NCBI GenBank assembly: GCA_016717285.1
Contig: JADKFU010000004.1
Coordinates: 248,001 to 312,000 of the forward strand
Direction of reading: 5' to 3'
DNA: 64,000 nucleotides
Source of the DNA: Chitinophagaceae bacterium
GTDB taxonomy: Bacteria > Bacteroidota > Bacteroidia > Chitinophagales > UBA10324
This document shows positions 44,228 through 53,625 of the stretch, piece after piece. The number at the start of each line of letters is the position of its first letter. The stretch's first letter is position 1. The notes beneath the pieces were generated by a model, which ran no database searches, had not been told where the DNA came from, and saw only the letters and a list, made by a program, of their open reading frames with translations. The position numbers and the translations under genes are program-made.

Positions 44228-44899
44228 ATGAACTTGAAACCACAAAAACATATAGCTAATAAATTCCTTAAAGAGTGGAAATTACTTTTCCTCTTGTTGC
44301 TGCTTCCATATTTTGTTGCTGCACAACGGCCGATGAAGATAAAATATACCACAGGCGGCATCTTTTCTTTGGGAGCGAGAATTCCATTTGGCTTTGCAGG
44401 TAGTCCGGATGGTCTGAATATTTCACAAGGACTCGGATTAAGCAGCAGGGTTCAGTTGGCGCCACATTATAACACAGAATATTATGGCGAATTTCTAAAG
44501 GGACGATATGGCGACAGCGCGATAAAAAGCAATGCTCACATCGGCGCTTCCTTCATGTTGTGTACCCAGCGTAAACTTCAACGGGTGCAACCATTTTTCT
44601 TTGCCGGTCCGGACGCTGATTATGAGAAGATTCATCAAACAACTGATGCAACTAATGCTGCCAGCCGTTGGAATTTTGCAGCTCATGCAGGATTAGGGAT
44701 GCACCTGAATGTTACCTGGAGATCGGATATTACGATTAGTACAGCTTATATGTGGCACTTCGGTCCCAAGATTGAAACGGTAAGCTCAGGTGATCAATCA
44801 GTTTATGTAGCAAATGGAAGCGGAGTTGACGGACAGTTCATGCTTACCATCAGCATGAATTTTAAAATGCTCGATCTATGGAAAAGAATACAGTGGTGA
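44228..44899 (+). CDS. outer-membrane beta-barrel-like protein, unknown function
   Basis: A 223-residue exported protein with a signal peptide (FLLLLLLPYFVAAQ, residues 20-33). The mature part has alternating hydrophobic/polar strands and aromatic girdles (SNAHIGASFMLCTQ, WNFAAHAGLGMHLNVTW, QFMLTISMNFKML), as in small 8-strand barrels. The next gene begins 22 bases inside its end, in another frame, and is of the same type, so the two are co-transcribed and may form one unit. I do not recognise either family. Confidence 0.7.
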   Translation: MNLKPQKHIANKFLKEWKLLFLLLLLPYFVAAQRPMKIKYTTGGIFSLGARIPFGFAGSPDGLNISQGLGLSSRVQLAPHYNTEYYGEFLKGRYGDSAIKSNAHIGASFMLCTQRKLQRVQPFFFAGPDADYEKIHQTTDATNAASRWNFAAHAGLGMHLNVTWRSDITISTAYMWHFGPKIETVSSGDQSVYVANGSGVDGQFMLTISMNFKMLDLWKRIQW

Positions 44900-45486
44900 T
44901 TTTGCTTTTGGTGTTGCTTGTTCCATCGTGCCTTTTTGCACAGCGGAACAAAAAATCATTTCTTCAAAGAGACATGTTTTCCTGCGGGGCCGGTGTGGCA
45001 GGTGGTATCTTCGTAAGTCATCCCATTCAGGATATTTACATCAATGGCAGTGTTGAATATTTTATGGAGCGAAGAATTTCAGTGAAGATTGACGCCTTTC
45101 TGTTTATGCCTGATTATAATTTTGAAGGACAGTTACAGAAAAACAGCAGCCTATTAATGGGAGCTGCCTATCACTTTCCCTATAAGCGTTGGGACACTTA
45201 CATTTCCGTTCAACCCGGCTTGGCTTTTCCCGGTCTCTCTTCCGGGAATACGGCTATTCCGGTTGAAACAGGCGTTGAACCGGTGATTGCTATGAATGGC
45301 GGACTTAGTTATTACCTCTTCAACAACCTGCATTTTTATACTTCTGTGGGTTATGTACACGGAACCTACTACCCTGAATCGCCAGAAAGCTTCCACCTTG
45401 ATGAGATCAGGATTGTTGCAGGGCTCGGCTTTAATGTTTTTTTCAACCGCTATGCTCCGTATGAAAGGAGACGGATACATTTTTAA
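44878..45486 (+). CDS. outer-membrane beta-barrel-like protein, partner of the preceding gene
   Basis: A 202-residue protein with signal peptide (to about LFAQR) and strand-like alternation (VKIDAFLFMPDYNF, SLLMGAAYHFP, GLSYYLFNNLHFYTSVGYVHG), ending in an aromatic-poor basic tail. It overlaps the previous gene by 22 bases, so its start is set by translational coupling. The fold resembles OmpW/OMPb-brl barrels; function unknown. Confidence 0.7.
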   Translation: MEKNTVVILLLVLLVPSCLFAQRNKKSFLQRDMFSCGAGVAGGIFVSHPIQDIYINGSVEYFMERRISVKIDAFLFMPDYNFEGQLQKNSSLLMGAAYHFPYKRWDTYISVQPGLAFPGLSSGNTAIPVETGVEPVIAMNGGLSYYLFNNLHFYTSVGYVHGTYYPESPESFHLDEIRIVAGLGFNVFFNRYAPYERRRIHF

Positions 45487-45495
45487 GCTGCAATA

Positions 45496-45655
45496 GAACA
45501 CAGATCACCCAGATATAAAACTCATAGGGTGAGAAATGATTTATTGTCGAATAGAAATCTTTAGCCCGTCAATACATTTTCAAATTCAACAATTACTCAC
45601 ACCTCAATCAAATTAAAATCCATTTAAATCTGCTGACGCTGTGTTATCCGTGTTC
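45496..45655. repeat. GAACACAGATCACC...TATCCGTGTTC inverted repeat
   Basis: GAACACAGATCACCCAGAT (45496-45514) faces ATCTGCTGACGCTGTGTTATCCGTGTTC (45628-45655), imperfectly complementary. The words ACACGGAT/ATCCGTGT are a widespread bacterial intergenic repeat type (recall). The whole 206-base gap has no gene. Confidence 0.55.
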
Positions 45656-45692
45656 TAACCCGTAATTTTAACGTGCTAAAAAAACTAAACCC

Positions 45693-45974
45693 ATGGAAGA
45701 TCTTATTAAAAAAGTGACCACCGCAGCCGGGATCACTGAAGAACAGGCAAAGAAATCTATTGAAGCGGTTTCGGCTTATGTCAAAGACCGATTACCGGAC
45801 AGCTTCAAAGATCAGATTGATAACCTGGTAAATGGAGGAACACTTACGGAAGGCATGAAGACTAAGATGAATGCGGTGGCCGGTGAGTTTCGGGATAAGG
45901 CTGAAGATGTAATTGCTGATGTAAAAGAGAAATTGTCCGGTATGTTTTCTTCAAAAAAGGAAGAAGAGAAATAA
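45693..45974 (+). CDS. small helical protein of unknown function
   Basis: A 93-residue charged protein: two helices (VTTAAGITEEQAKKSIEAVSAYVKDRL and MKTKMNAVAGEFRDKAEDVIADVKEKLSGM) joined by a glycine turn. The pattern recalls DUF2267-like or small hypothetical proteins of Bacteroidota. No signal peptide. It stands alone with its own terminator. Confidence 0.6.
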   Translation: MEDLIKKVTTAAGITEEQAKKSIEAVSAYVKDRLPDSFKDQIDNLVNGGTLTEGMKTKMNAVAGEFRDKAEDVIADVKEKLSGMFSSKKEEEK

Positions 45975-46001
45975 TTTCCACTGTTATCTTTTCAAAAAAA
46001 C

Positions 46002-46031
46002 ACCCCTTTGGAATTTAAATTCTGAAGGGGT
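46002..46031 (+). terminator. terminator after the small helical gene
   Basis: ACCCCTT (46002-46008) pairs with AAGGGGT (46025-46031); two G-T pairs and the self-complementary GAATTTAAATTC inside it extend the stem. TTTT follows. Confidence 0.8.
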
Positions 46032-46039
46032 TTTGCTTT

Positions 46040-46310
46040 TTACAATCGCAGCACTCAATAATTAAGATAAAACAAGAACTAGACAGCATTCATTTTCAAT
46101 TAGCCACAATGCCTGCGAATAAAACACGACTTATGCATGTTTTATCCGGGCATTTTCTTCAGCATGTGGTGAGGAAAGTATGCGGTAGTCTCCGGCACAC
46201 CTGTTGAATCGGTGATTGATTGCACAGTAGATGCATTAATATTTTGATGTAAACATCTCACCACATTCGAAAACTGTTACATTTGAATACACCACTAAAA
46301 CCGCAAACCC
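46040..46310. other. gene-free leader of the GH19-like gene
   Basis: About 270 bases (336 counting the terminator) between the helical gene and the lysozyme-like gene. A TACATTTG element (46278-46285) matches TAnnTTTG, 26 bases before the ATG at 46311; a TTTG lies at 46243-46246, 31 bases upstream, which is too far for the usual -33 box. Nothing else stands out. Confidence 0.4.
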
Positions 46311-46994
46311 ATGCCTACCACGTACCCGGCAAAAATTCAACTGAAGCCCACAGATGTTTTTAACATCTTTCCTAAAGTAAATCCCAAAACCGGCAAGGAA
46401 AAAAAGATGGCCAACCTCAATGGGTTTGTGGATGCTTATAACAATTTTGCGGATTACTTTGGCATAGACTCGCCGTTAGAGGTGGCTTATTTCTTCTCGC
46501 AGGTTGGCCATGAATCGGATCAGTTTAACGCATTTGAAGAATATGCAACCGGCGAAAAGTATGAAGGACGAAAAGATCTTGGTAATGTTTATAAAGGTGA
46601 TGGTGTTAAGTTTAAGGGACATGGTGCTTTACAAACAACTGGACGCACTAATCATCATTTAGCCAATGAAGCACTTTTAAAACTGGATTTTTTAACTCCT
46701 GCAGAAAAGGCATTATTTAAAGATGATGGTGTGGTAAAAACACCACTGTTGCTCAGTAATCCAAAATGGGCGGCGTTATCAGCAATGATTTATTGGGTTG
46801 CTAAAGACCTGAACCATCTTTGCCTTCCGCCGGATCAAAAGGTTACCATCAGGAGATATGATAAGGTGAAGAAATGGTATGATTATACCTGCCTGCCCAA
46901 TGAAGCGATCACGCGCAAAGTTAACGGAGGTGAAAATGGCCTGCCCGAACGTATCGCATTGTTTCAAAAAATCAAGGTGTTGCTGAAAGCCTAA
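46311..46994 (+). CDS. GH19-like lysozyme/chitinase-type protein
   Basis: A 227-residue protein of the predicted-chitinase (COG3179) and phage-endolysin GH19 group. Diagnostic are FSQVGHESDQFNAFEEYATGEKYEGR (about 63-87) with a candidate catalytic glutamate in GHES, then KGHGALQTTGRTNH and the loop KVNGGENGLPERIALFQ. No signal peptide or transmembrane segment is visible, so export would need another route (lysis, holin, injection apparatus) or it degrades muropeptides in the cytoplasm. No phage genes adjoin it. Confidence 0.78.
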   Translation: MPTTYPAKIQLKPTDVFNIFPKVNPKTGKEKKMANLNGFVDAYNNFADYFGIDSPLEVAYFFSQVGHESDQFNAFEEYATGEKYEGRKDLGNVYKGDGVKFKGHGALQTTGRTNHHLANEALLKLDFLTPAEKALFKDDGVVKTPLLLSNPKWAALSAMIYWVAKDLNHLCLPPDQKVTIRRYDKVKKWYDYTCLPNEAITRKVNGGENGLPERIALFQKIKVLLKA

Positions 46995-47249
46995 GTGTTT
47001 TCTGAAAGGAAGGTTGCAAAAACATTTCTCTGTTCCGCAAGAACATTGATATCCAGACTAAAATTAAAAGTATGACTGTTACAGGTGGTTGCCCTCCACT
47101 GTTTAAGAGAACCGTGTATGATACTTTCCTGTTACCGTTGAATATTTAATGACGACTTATGGTAAAACATTGGATAATATAATTCAGGAACTTCAAAGCC
47201 GGGGCTTGAAACACCGCAAGAAAATAATGGGAAAATAAATAATGCGCAG

Positions 47250-49733
47250 CTACTTAGTTAAAGTATCTTTCTTGTAATCGGGGTCCATATCCGGTGTACG
47301 CAATCCTGCCACTTCATCTGCCATTAAAATAAATACGTTCCAGCAAAGCCCTTTGGTAGATGTCCACCAGCTATCCGTTGTGGTCCATTTTGTAGGAATA
47401 AATTCTTTGCTGAATGGCCATTCCGGATTCAGATAAATTTCTGCCCACACCCTGTTTTCCATCAACATACCCGCTTTTGTCCAACCATGTTTTAATCCTG
47501 CCACGTAAGCACAATATTCCGCCCTGAACCAACTGCCGCCATTGTAATAAAAGCCATCACTCTTGCCGTTACTGTAATTTTCTGCTCCGAATTTATCAAA
47601 GGGCTGATAATCTCCGCTGAGATAGGCAAAGCCTTTTTTATCATTTGTTAACCTTACGCAGATGGGTGCAGTAGTACCATATTCAGGGTGAGGTGAGTTA
47701 GCAACTTTATTCAGCACAGGCATCTGATCCAAATGATTTTTTACCATTTCATCTGTCAGCATGGGACTGTTGAACAGCCACAAAGAAAGAAATTCCGGTT
47801 CCAGATCAGTAAGCGTAATGATGTCCGGGAAATTCCGGTCAAACAACAAGTGCTTTCTTTTTACGTCATAAAAATTCCTGTATTCTTCTTCCGCTTTTTG
47901 GACGTAGGTTTCAGAAATATCAAAACCCAATTCTTTAATAGTTTTTAACGCAATCACCAGCATGCCCTGATTCACTGCGAGCCGGTTTGTCTTCGGATTA
48001 AAATCAACAATATCCACCTGGCTTAATGAAAAATGTGATTCGCATTTTCCATCCCTGTCAGCATCAAATTCATTCAATACATAATCAACCGCCTTTTCAA
48101 TTTTTTCTTTCGGAAGCGTGCTGCCGAATCGTCGCTTGTTCATCATTGCCCAAATGAGCCATTCGATAGTCGCTTCATTGTCTTTTGCTTCTACTGAACC
48201 CATGAGCGGTGTAATAATAGTACCGATGCCGCCTTTAGGTGTTTGTGTTTTTCCCCATTGTTCCCAAAGACTTTCGTTCAATTCTTTATTATACGATGAA
48301 ATGGTTGAAAAAAAACAATCCCTGTTATACATATCCGGAGCGTAATTCATATTGGGCACATTGAACGGCGTAAAGTCATTTACATCCGTAATCCAGGTGA
48401 GCATATTAAAATTGGCATAGAGCATTTTTTCAATCAAAGATCCTTGAAAGCCCTTTGCTTCAGCCAACCGCGCTTGAGAGGAGATCATAAATTGCTGATG
48501 CGATTTCCAGGACTCCACAAAAATATAGGTGGTCTTCTCCACCCTTTCACCCATGGGTAGAACATTGTAGGGTGACGGCTGCGGCTGATGCTCTGTAAAT
48601 TGCAGGTCCTTTATCTGCAGCTCACATTCTTTATCTGATTGCGTACCAATAAACATGGATACGCTGTCATGTTCAATATAAGGCACCAAAATACTACCTT
48701 TAAAAAGCGTCCATTCACTTGTTGTTGCGGGAAAGTTATCAATGTACTTAACACCATCTTCCAGCTCAATTGTTTTTTTTCCGTTCTTAACTCTGAAAAG
48801 TTTCAAGGCCACCGGTGCATTTCCTTTACACGAGAAAGTGATCGTGTAAACCTGCTGATCTTTCAATGGCGCAATAAATTCTATTCCGGCTCTGCCACCG
48901 GAATGCCCGGTTATTGAAATAACGTCGTTCACTTTCACTATTTCAGCATTGCCTTCTTTTTTATATGACTCCGGTAATTTTAAAACCCTTTCAGTACCAG
49001 CATCTAGATTATACAACTCGCCAAATGTTTGGCTGATGTAATTTTTATGTGCCAGCCTGTCTTCTAATGTTGCTACATACAATAAGTTAACGTCAGGTAA
49101 TCTGCGCATACCTACAAAACCACCACCACGGCCGCTGAACCGGCGACGCGTATTTCTGGTGTATTGATTTTTGTATCCTGCATCTGTTAAAAAACCTACT
49201 ACTTTATTATCCGGCGTAATAAAACCTGCAGCAGGAAACATTTCATGTACAAAGCCACCCGGAAAACTATCAAATTCAAATGTGATGTATCTCTCTGGTT
49301 CTTCCGCAGGTCTTGCTGTTTCTTTCAAAATATACAGCATGCCAGGCATGGAAGGTTGAAACAACCCGATCGTCTTTTTAACAATGCTATCACTTATCAC
49401 CTCGTAGGTTACCGTTACAGACAGGTTCGCATCAAACTCATTGGTGTACGAATCTCCCTGTAAAGTGATGTGATGTTCATCACCTGTCCATGCCTGGCCT
49501 TTCCATTGCGGCATATTTGCTACGGTACTTAAATCATTATTAAATAGTTGCAGTGAAAATTCTTCGGTATTGGTAACCAGCAATTTATTTTCATCAAAGA
49601 TTTCTACAGAAAAACCGGTTTGTTTATCGCCCACAACTTTTAAATGCAATGGCTGGCCGTTTACAAGAGCGCTTTTAAATAAAACAATCACAAAGAGCAT
49701 AACCACGGCAGGCACCGTTTCATAAATTGACAT
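47250..49733 (-). CDS. secreted six-hairpin glycosidase-like protein
   Basis: An 827-residue exported protein with a signal peptide (VVMLFVIVLFKSALVNGQ, to about residue 27). Residues 28-270 are a beta-sandwich; 270-400 another beta module (jelly-roll like, EFIAPLKDQQVYTITFSCKG); 440-827 are helical with pattern WLIWAMMNKRRFGSTLPKEKIEKAVDYVL, DRDGKCESHFSLSQVDIVDF, and FYYNGGSWFRAEYCAYVAGLKHG, which suggests an (alpha/alpha)6 barrel with carboxylates. The family is not identified. Substrate unknown; no other carbohydrate gene is adjacent. Confidence 0.7.
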   Translation of the reverse strand: MSIYETVPAVVMLFVIVLFKSALVNGQPLHLKVVGDKQTGFSVEIFDENKLLVTNTEEFSLQLFNNDLSTVANMPQWKGQAWTGDEHHITLQGDSYTNEFDANLSVTVTYEVISDSIVKKTIGLFQPSMPGMLYILKETARPAEEPERYITFEFDSFPGGFVHEMFPAAGFITPDNKVVGFLTDAGYKNQYTRNTRRRFSGRGGGFVGMRRLPDVNLLYVATLEDRLAHKNYISQTFGELYNLDAGTERVLKLPESYKKEGNAEIVKVNDVISITGHSGGRAGIEFIAPLKDQQVYTITFSCKGNAPVALKLFRVKNGKKTIELEDGVKYIDNFPATTSEWTLFKGSILVPYIEHDSVSMFIGTQSDKECELQIKDLQFTEHQPQPSPYNVLPMGERVEKTTYIFVESWKSHQQFMISSQARLAEAKGFQGSLIEKMLYANFNMLTWITDVNDFTPFNVPNMNYAPDMYNRDCFFSTISSYNKELNESLWEQWGKTQTPKGGIGTIITPLMGSVEAKDNEATIEWLIWAMMNKRRFGSTLPKEKIEKAVDYVLNEFDADRDGKCESHFSLSQVDIVDFNPKTNRLAVNQGMLVIALKTIKELGFDISETYVQKAEEEYRNFYDVKRKHLLFDRNFPDIITLTDLEPEFLSLWLFNSPMLTDEMVKNHLDQMPVLNKVANSPHPEYGTTAPICVRLTNDKKGFAYLSGDYQPFDKFGAENYSNGKSDGFYYNGGSWFRAEYCAYVAGLKHGWTKAGMLMENRVWAEIYLNPEWPFSKEFIPTKWTTTDSWWTSTKGLCWNVFILMADEVAGLRTPDMDPDYKKDTLTK

Positions 49734-49886
49734 CAGCAGAAATTTTTATTATCTAAAGGTACTGTAATTGCATGCTCATGCTCTGGAAATTATTCGTTCA
49801 ATCATGCAGTTTCGCCCATCCGTGACCAGCCAATACTTCACTAAACAGAAATTAATCCGACCTTAGAATATTATTTAAACAATTTT

Positions 49887-50432
49887 ATGCTCACTGATGC
49901 TATAAATTCTGCCACACATCCTAATTACCTGATTGTAATAGGCGCTACCACTGCTGTTTATCTTTTCCTGGTTCTGGCAATTATCATTTTTGGCAAACGC
50001 GAGATCGGCCAATTGTCCATCACTGATTTAGTGTTTCTGTTGTTAATCAGCAATGCCGTTCAGAATGCCATGGTGGATGGCGACTGGGATAGTTTATGGG
50101 TGGGTATTGTAGCAGCAATAACCTTGTTTGCATTAAACCTTCTCTTTAAAAATCTGGTGTATAAAAGTTCACAATTCAATAAGCTGATTGAAGGTGAACC
50201 CGTGCTGCTGATTTATCATGGCAAAATGGTGATTGAAAATATACGCAAAGAACAAATCACCCAAAACGAACTGGAAGGCGCCATCCGTGAAAATGGTTTT
50301 GAAAATATCACTGAAGTGAGTCTTGCAAAACTGGAAACGAATGGCAACATCAGTGTGGTGGGATTTAAGGATGAGAAGAGCATTGTGTTCAGGAAGAAGA
50401 AACCGCATGTGCCGCCGAGGATGAGGAATTAG
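49887..50432 (+). CDS. DUF421 membrane protein (YetF-like)
   Basis: A 181-residue protein with three N-terminal hydrophobic segments (about 13-37, 47-66 and 70-90) and a soluble C-terminal DUF421 domain (LIEGEPVLLIYHGKMVIENIRKEQITQNELEGAIRENG). Proteins of this type (YetF, YrbG-like) are common in sporulating and other bacteria; their function is not established. The gap between it and the next gene holds mosaic words. Confidence 0.85.
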   Translation: MLTDAINSATHPNYLIVIGATTAVYLFLVLAIIIFGKREIGQLSITDLVFLLLISNAVQNAMVDGDWDSLWVGIVAAITLFALNLLFKNLVYKSSQFNKLIEGEPVLLIYHGKMVIENIRKEQITQNELEGAIRENGFENITEVSLAKLETNGNISVVGFKDEKSIVFRKKKPHVPPRMRN

Positions 50433-50546
50433 GAATTGGTCATGAGTCATTAGAAGTCATTTCATTGGCACATCGGCACATTGAAACATTTGCACATCAA
50501 ACATCAATTTTTTCATACCTACCTTTGCTTATCAACACGACTTTTT
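50433..50546. repeat. mosaic of intergenic words before the L,D-transpeptidase
   Basis: Contains GAATTAGGAATTGG, GTCATGAGTCATTAGAAGTCATTT and CATTGGCACATCGGCACATTG (to about 50505). Each of the three words appears, in different combinations, in other gaps (for example 63540-63710). Confidence 0.55.
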
Positions 50547-52235
50547 ATGATGCTCTTTATCCGAAATAATTTCCTGTTTGGATTGATTCCTCTTTTGCTG
50601 CTGCATGGGTGCGGTGCAGGATTAGGTAACCGTGCTGCAAAAAATAATCAGGTTCAAACGGACAGTTCATTGATCGAACCGGTAAGTGTCAATAATTTAT
50701 TTCTAGATAGTATTGCTGTTGCAGATTTTTTAATAAAGCATCCTGAGTTCAAAAACCAACAGGAGCAGGCCTGGAAATTTTATCAGCGTCGCAATTACCA
50801 ATTCGCATGGTTCAACAACGATGGAATTACAGAACATGCAGCCAACTTCATGAATATGCTGATGAATTATCGTGAAGAAGGCATTACCGACACTACTGTT
50901 TTTAATCCTCAGTTGAAATCGCTGTATGATTCGCTGTCAAGTGGCTCTCACGTAATTCAAGGGGTTGATCCTTTAATAACCGAAACGGAGTTGTTGCTTT
51001 CTGCTTCCTTTTTCAAGTATGCGCAGCAAATCTGGGGAGGTCTTGGTGAAAAAGAACTGCAGGATGTGGACTGGTACATCAAGCAGAAACGTTTACCGTA
51101 TGTGGCTCTGCTCGACTCCATGCTGTCCAATCCACAATATTTCTCGCAGCAAAAACCGGTTTACCGTCAATATGATTTGCTGAAGTCGCAATTGAAAAAA
51201 TATCATGAATTGGAACAGTCAGGCAGCTGGCAATTGATAGTAGCCGATAAAAAATCCTATAAGACCGGTGATTCTTCCACCGTAATAAATGCCATCCGAA
51301 AACGGTTATTCCTCCTCGGCGATCTTGCATCAACAGATACAACCAGTAATATTTACGACAGCACTCTTGTAATAGCCGTGAAGAACTTCCAGGACCGTCA
51401 TGGACTTGCAACAGATGGTGTGATAGGCATTTCCATGATTACTGCGCTGAATGTTCCGTTGAGTTCACGCATTCAGCAGATCATGATCAACATGGAACGT
51501 TCACGATGGGTGCCTGTGCAATTGAAAGGTGATTATCTCGCGGTGAATATTCCTGAATACAAACTTCATGTGTATGATGATGATTCTTTAGTCTGGGAAT
51601 GCAATGTGGTGGTAGGTTCCGTGAATAATCAAACGGTAATTTTTAACGGCAACATGAAATACATTGTATTTAGTCCGTACTGGAATATTCCAACAAGTAT
51701 TATTGCCAAAGAAATTGTTCCGGGAGCAAAACGGAATGCGAATTATATTGCAAGCCACAATATGGAAGTGGTGGCAGGTGGCAAAGTGATCAGTCCTTCT
51801 TCTGTTAACTGGAGCAACTATTCAGGTTACAATTTTCCGTATGCCATCCGGCAAAAACCCGGACCGAACAATTCACTCGGCCGCGTAAAATTTCTGTTCC
51901 CTAATAATTATTCCATTTACCTGCACGATACTCCGTCAAAGAGTTTATTCAATGAGCCGGCACGTGCTTTCAGTCACGGATGCATAAGAGTGGGCGAGCC
52001 GGTAAGACTGGCTGAATACCTATTGAGAAATGATTCGTTGTGGACTCCTGAAAAAATTGCTCCGGCGATGAACAGCACTAAAGAAACTACAGTAACGCTA
52101 AAAACTCCGGTACCTGTTTTCATCGCTTATTTCACCGCATGGGTTGACCGTAAAGGCCGCATAAATTTCAGGAATGATATCTATGGACACGATGGACGAA
52201 TGGCAAAATTGTTATTTAACAATCCGACATTATAA
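50547..52235 (+). CDS. L,D-transpeptidase lipoprotein (YcbB/LdtD-type)
   Basis: Forms 3-3 peptidoglycan cross-links, or joins proteins to peptidoglycan. From the ATG at 50547 (562 residues) there is a lipoprotein-like signal ending LLLLHGC (Cys22). Domains: a helical scaffold (60-230), a PG_binding_1 module (about 250-300: IRKRLFLLGDL, QDRHGLATDGVIG), and the YkuD domain (about 320-530) with ending HGCIRVGEP, catalytic Cys479. The layout matches LdtD. An upstream TTG at 50481 would give 22 extra polar residues and is unlikely. Confidence 0.92.
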   Translation: MMLFIRNNFLFGLIPLLLLHGCGAGLGNRAAKNNQVQTDSSLIEPVSVNNLFLDSIAVADFLIKHPEFKNQQEQAWKFYQRRNYQFAWFNNDGITEHAANFMNMLMNYREEGITDTTVFNPQLKSLYDSLSSGSHVIQGVDPLITETELLLSASFFKYAQQIWGGLGEKELQDVDWYIKQKRLPYVALLDSMLSNPQYFSQQKPVYRQYDLLKSQLKKYHELEQSGSWQLIVADKKSYKTGDSSTVINAIRKRLFLLGDLASTDTTSNIYDSTLVIAVKNFQDRHGLATDGVIGISMITALNVPLSSRIQQIMINMERSRWVPVQLKGDYLAVNIPEYKLHVYDDDSLVWECNVVVGSVNNQTVIFNGNMKYIVFSPYWNIPTSIIAKEIVPGAKRNANYIASHNMEVVAGGKVISPSSVNWSNYSGYNFPYAIRQKPGPNNSLGRVKFLFPNNYSIYLHDTPSKSLFNEPARAFSHGCIRVGEPVRLAEYLLRNDSLWTPEKIAPAMNSTKETTVTLKTPVPVFIAYFTAWVDRKGRINFRNDIYGHDGRMAKLLFNNPTL

Positions 52236-52289
52236 TCAGCAATAGCATAAGGACTTATTAAAGTCGTATTGCATTTTGAAAACTCCAGG

Positions 52290-53414
52290 TTAATAATTGA
52301 TCACCTGCTGTTCTATATTCGAGGGAATATCCCGGTACTCATATTGTTGATTACGGAGTCGTGGTTCGAATCCGGCTTCGCGAATGGCTTGCTGAATACC
52401 GTTTGCAGTGAAGCGGTGCGGCGCTCCTGCAGCACTCACCACATTTTCTTCAATCATAATAGAACCGAAATCGTTGGCACCTGCATGTAAACAAATCTCT
52501 GCAATGTCTTTACCTACGGTAAGCCAGGAGGCCTGAATATTTTTTATATTGGGCAACATGATCCGGCTGAGCGCAATCATGCGGATATATTCATCACCGT
52601 TCACACTGTTTCTCACGCCACGAATTCTGCGCAGCAATGTTCCTTCATCCTGGAAAGGCCATGGAATAAAAGCAATAAATCCTTTTGCATTTTCCGGCTT
52701 TTCTGATTGCACCTGGCGCAGCCATACCAAATGTTCGAATCGTTCATAAAGCGTTTCCACATGGCCCAGCATCATGGTAGCGGAGGTGGTGAGTCCGAGC
52801 TGATGTGCCGCGCGCATAACATTCAGCCATTCCTGACCGCTGCACTTTCCTTTGGAGATCAGCCGGCGCACACGATCGTTTAAAATTTCTGCACCTGCTC
52901 CGGGTAATGAATCCAATCCTGCTTCCATCAGTGCTTTTAATACCTCAGTATGCGTTGATTTTTCCAGCTTGGTGATGTGCGCGATTTCCGGCGGACCAAG
53001 TGAATGAAGTTTTAAATTGGGGTAAAGTGATTTCAGTTCTTTAAAAAGATCCACATAAAAACTCAATCCAAGATCTGGATGGTGGCCACCTTGTAATAAC
53101 AATTGCTCCCCTCCAAATCGATAGGTCTCCTCTATTTTTTGTTTATATTGATCAATGGTAGTTACATAAGCATCCGGAGCGCCGGGCTTACGGAAGAAGT
53201 TGCAGAATTTACAATTGGCTATGCAGACATTCGTAGTGTTCACATTACGGTCAATGATCCAGGTCACCACTTTCTCCGGTTTCTGTTTCATCCGCAATTC
53301 ATGTGCAACCGCCATAAGTTCAGTGGTTGGTGAATGCTCAAATAAGTGCATTCCTTCTTCAATAGAAAGAAATTCAAAGTTGAGCGCGCGATGTATGAGT
53401 TGTCCGGTATTCAT
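52290..53414 (-). CDS. mqnC: cyclic dehypoxanthinylfutalosine synthase
   Basis: Radical-SAM enzyme of the futalosine route to menaquinone; it cyclises dehypoxanthinylfutalosine. The 374 residues hold the motif CIANCKFC (three cysteines of CxxxCxxC), GGEQLLLQGGHHPDLG, and the C-terminal region GANDFGSIMIEENVV typical of MqnC (CofH-like). It tells that this lineage uses the futalosine pathway rather than menFDHCEB. The other mqn genes are outside the window. A CAAAGATA element lies just upstream (53425-53432, minus strand). Confidence 0.92.
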   Translation of the reverse strand: MNTGQLIHRALNFEFLSIEEGMHLFEHSPTTELMAVAHELRMKQKPEKVVTWIIDRNVNTTNVCIANCKFCNFFRKPGAPDAYVTTIDQYKQKIEETYRFGGEQLLLQGGHHPDLGLSFYVDLFKELKSLYPNLKLHSLGPPEIAHITKLEKSTHTEVLKALMEAGLDSLPGAGAEILNDRVRRLISKGKCSGQEWLNVMRAAHQLGLTTSATMMLGHVETLYERFEHLVWLRQVQSEKPENAKGFIAFIPWPFQDEGTLLRRIRGVRNSVNGDEYIRMIALSRIMLPNIKNIQASWLTVGKDIAEICLHAGANDFGSIMIEENVVSAAGAPHRFTANGIQQAIREAGFEPRLRNQQYEYRDIPSNIEQQVINY

Positions 53415-53625
53415 GTTGATAGAGCAAAGATAGATCGGAAAAGTTATTTTGGTTGTATCCCGGTATTTATATCGGGTATCTTCTCGCGAATCAAAGTCTT
53501 ATCTGATAATCTTTTAAGAATTTATTTTTGCTGCTGAATTCATCTGAAAAATCCGGAGAACGTAACAAGTGCACCTGATACTCTTTCACAGGCAATGTGT
53601 ATTTTTAGGGCTTAATCAAAAAAGT

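Noticed and set aside
46311..46994. Prophage remnant around the GH19-like lysozyme
   Set aside because: No integrase, capsid, tail or holin gene is in the surrounding 10 kb; kept only as a question.
47149..47238. 29-codon frame between the GH19-like gene and the 827-residue gene
   Set aside because: Short basic sequence with an ATG but no conserved motif or ribosome-binding context; could be chance.
52340..52390. GTGGTTCGAATCC, which looks like a tRNA T-loop
   Set aside because: It is the antisense of the mqnC C-terminus (FEPRLRNQ), and no acceptor or anticodon stem can be formed around it.
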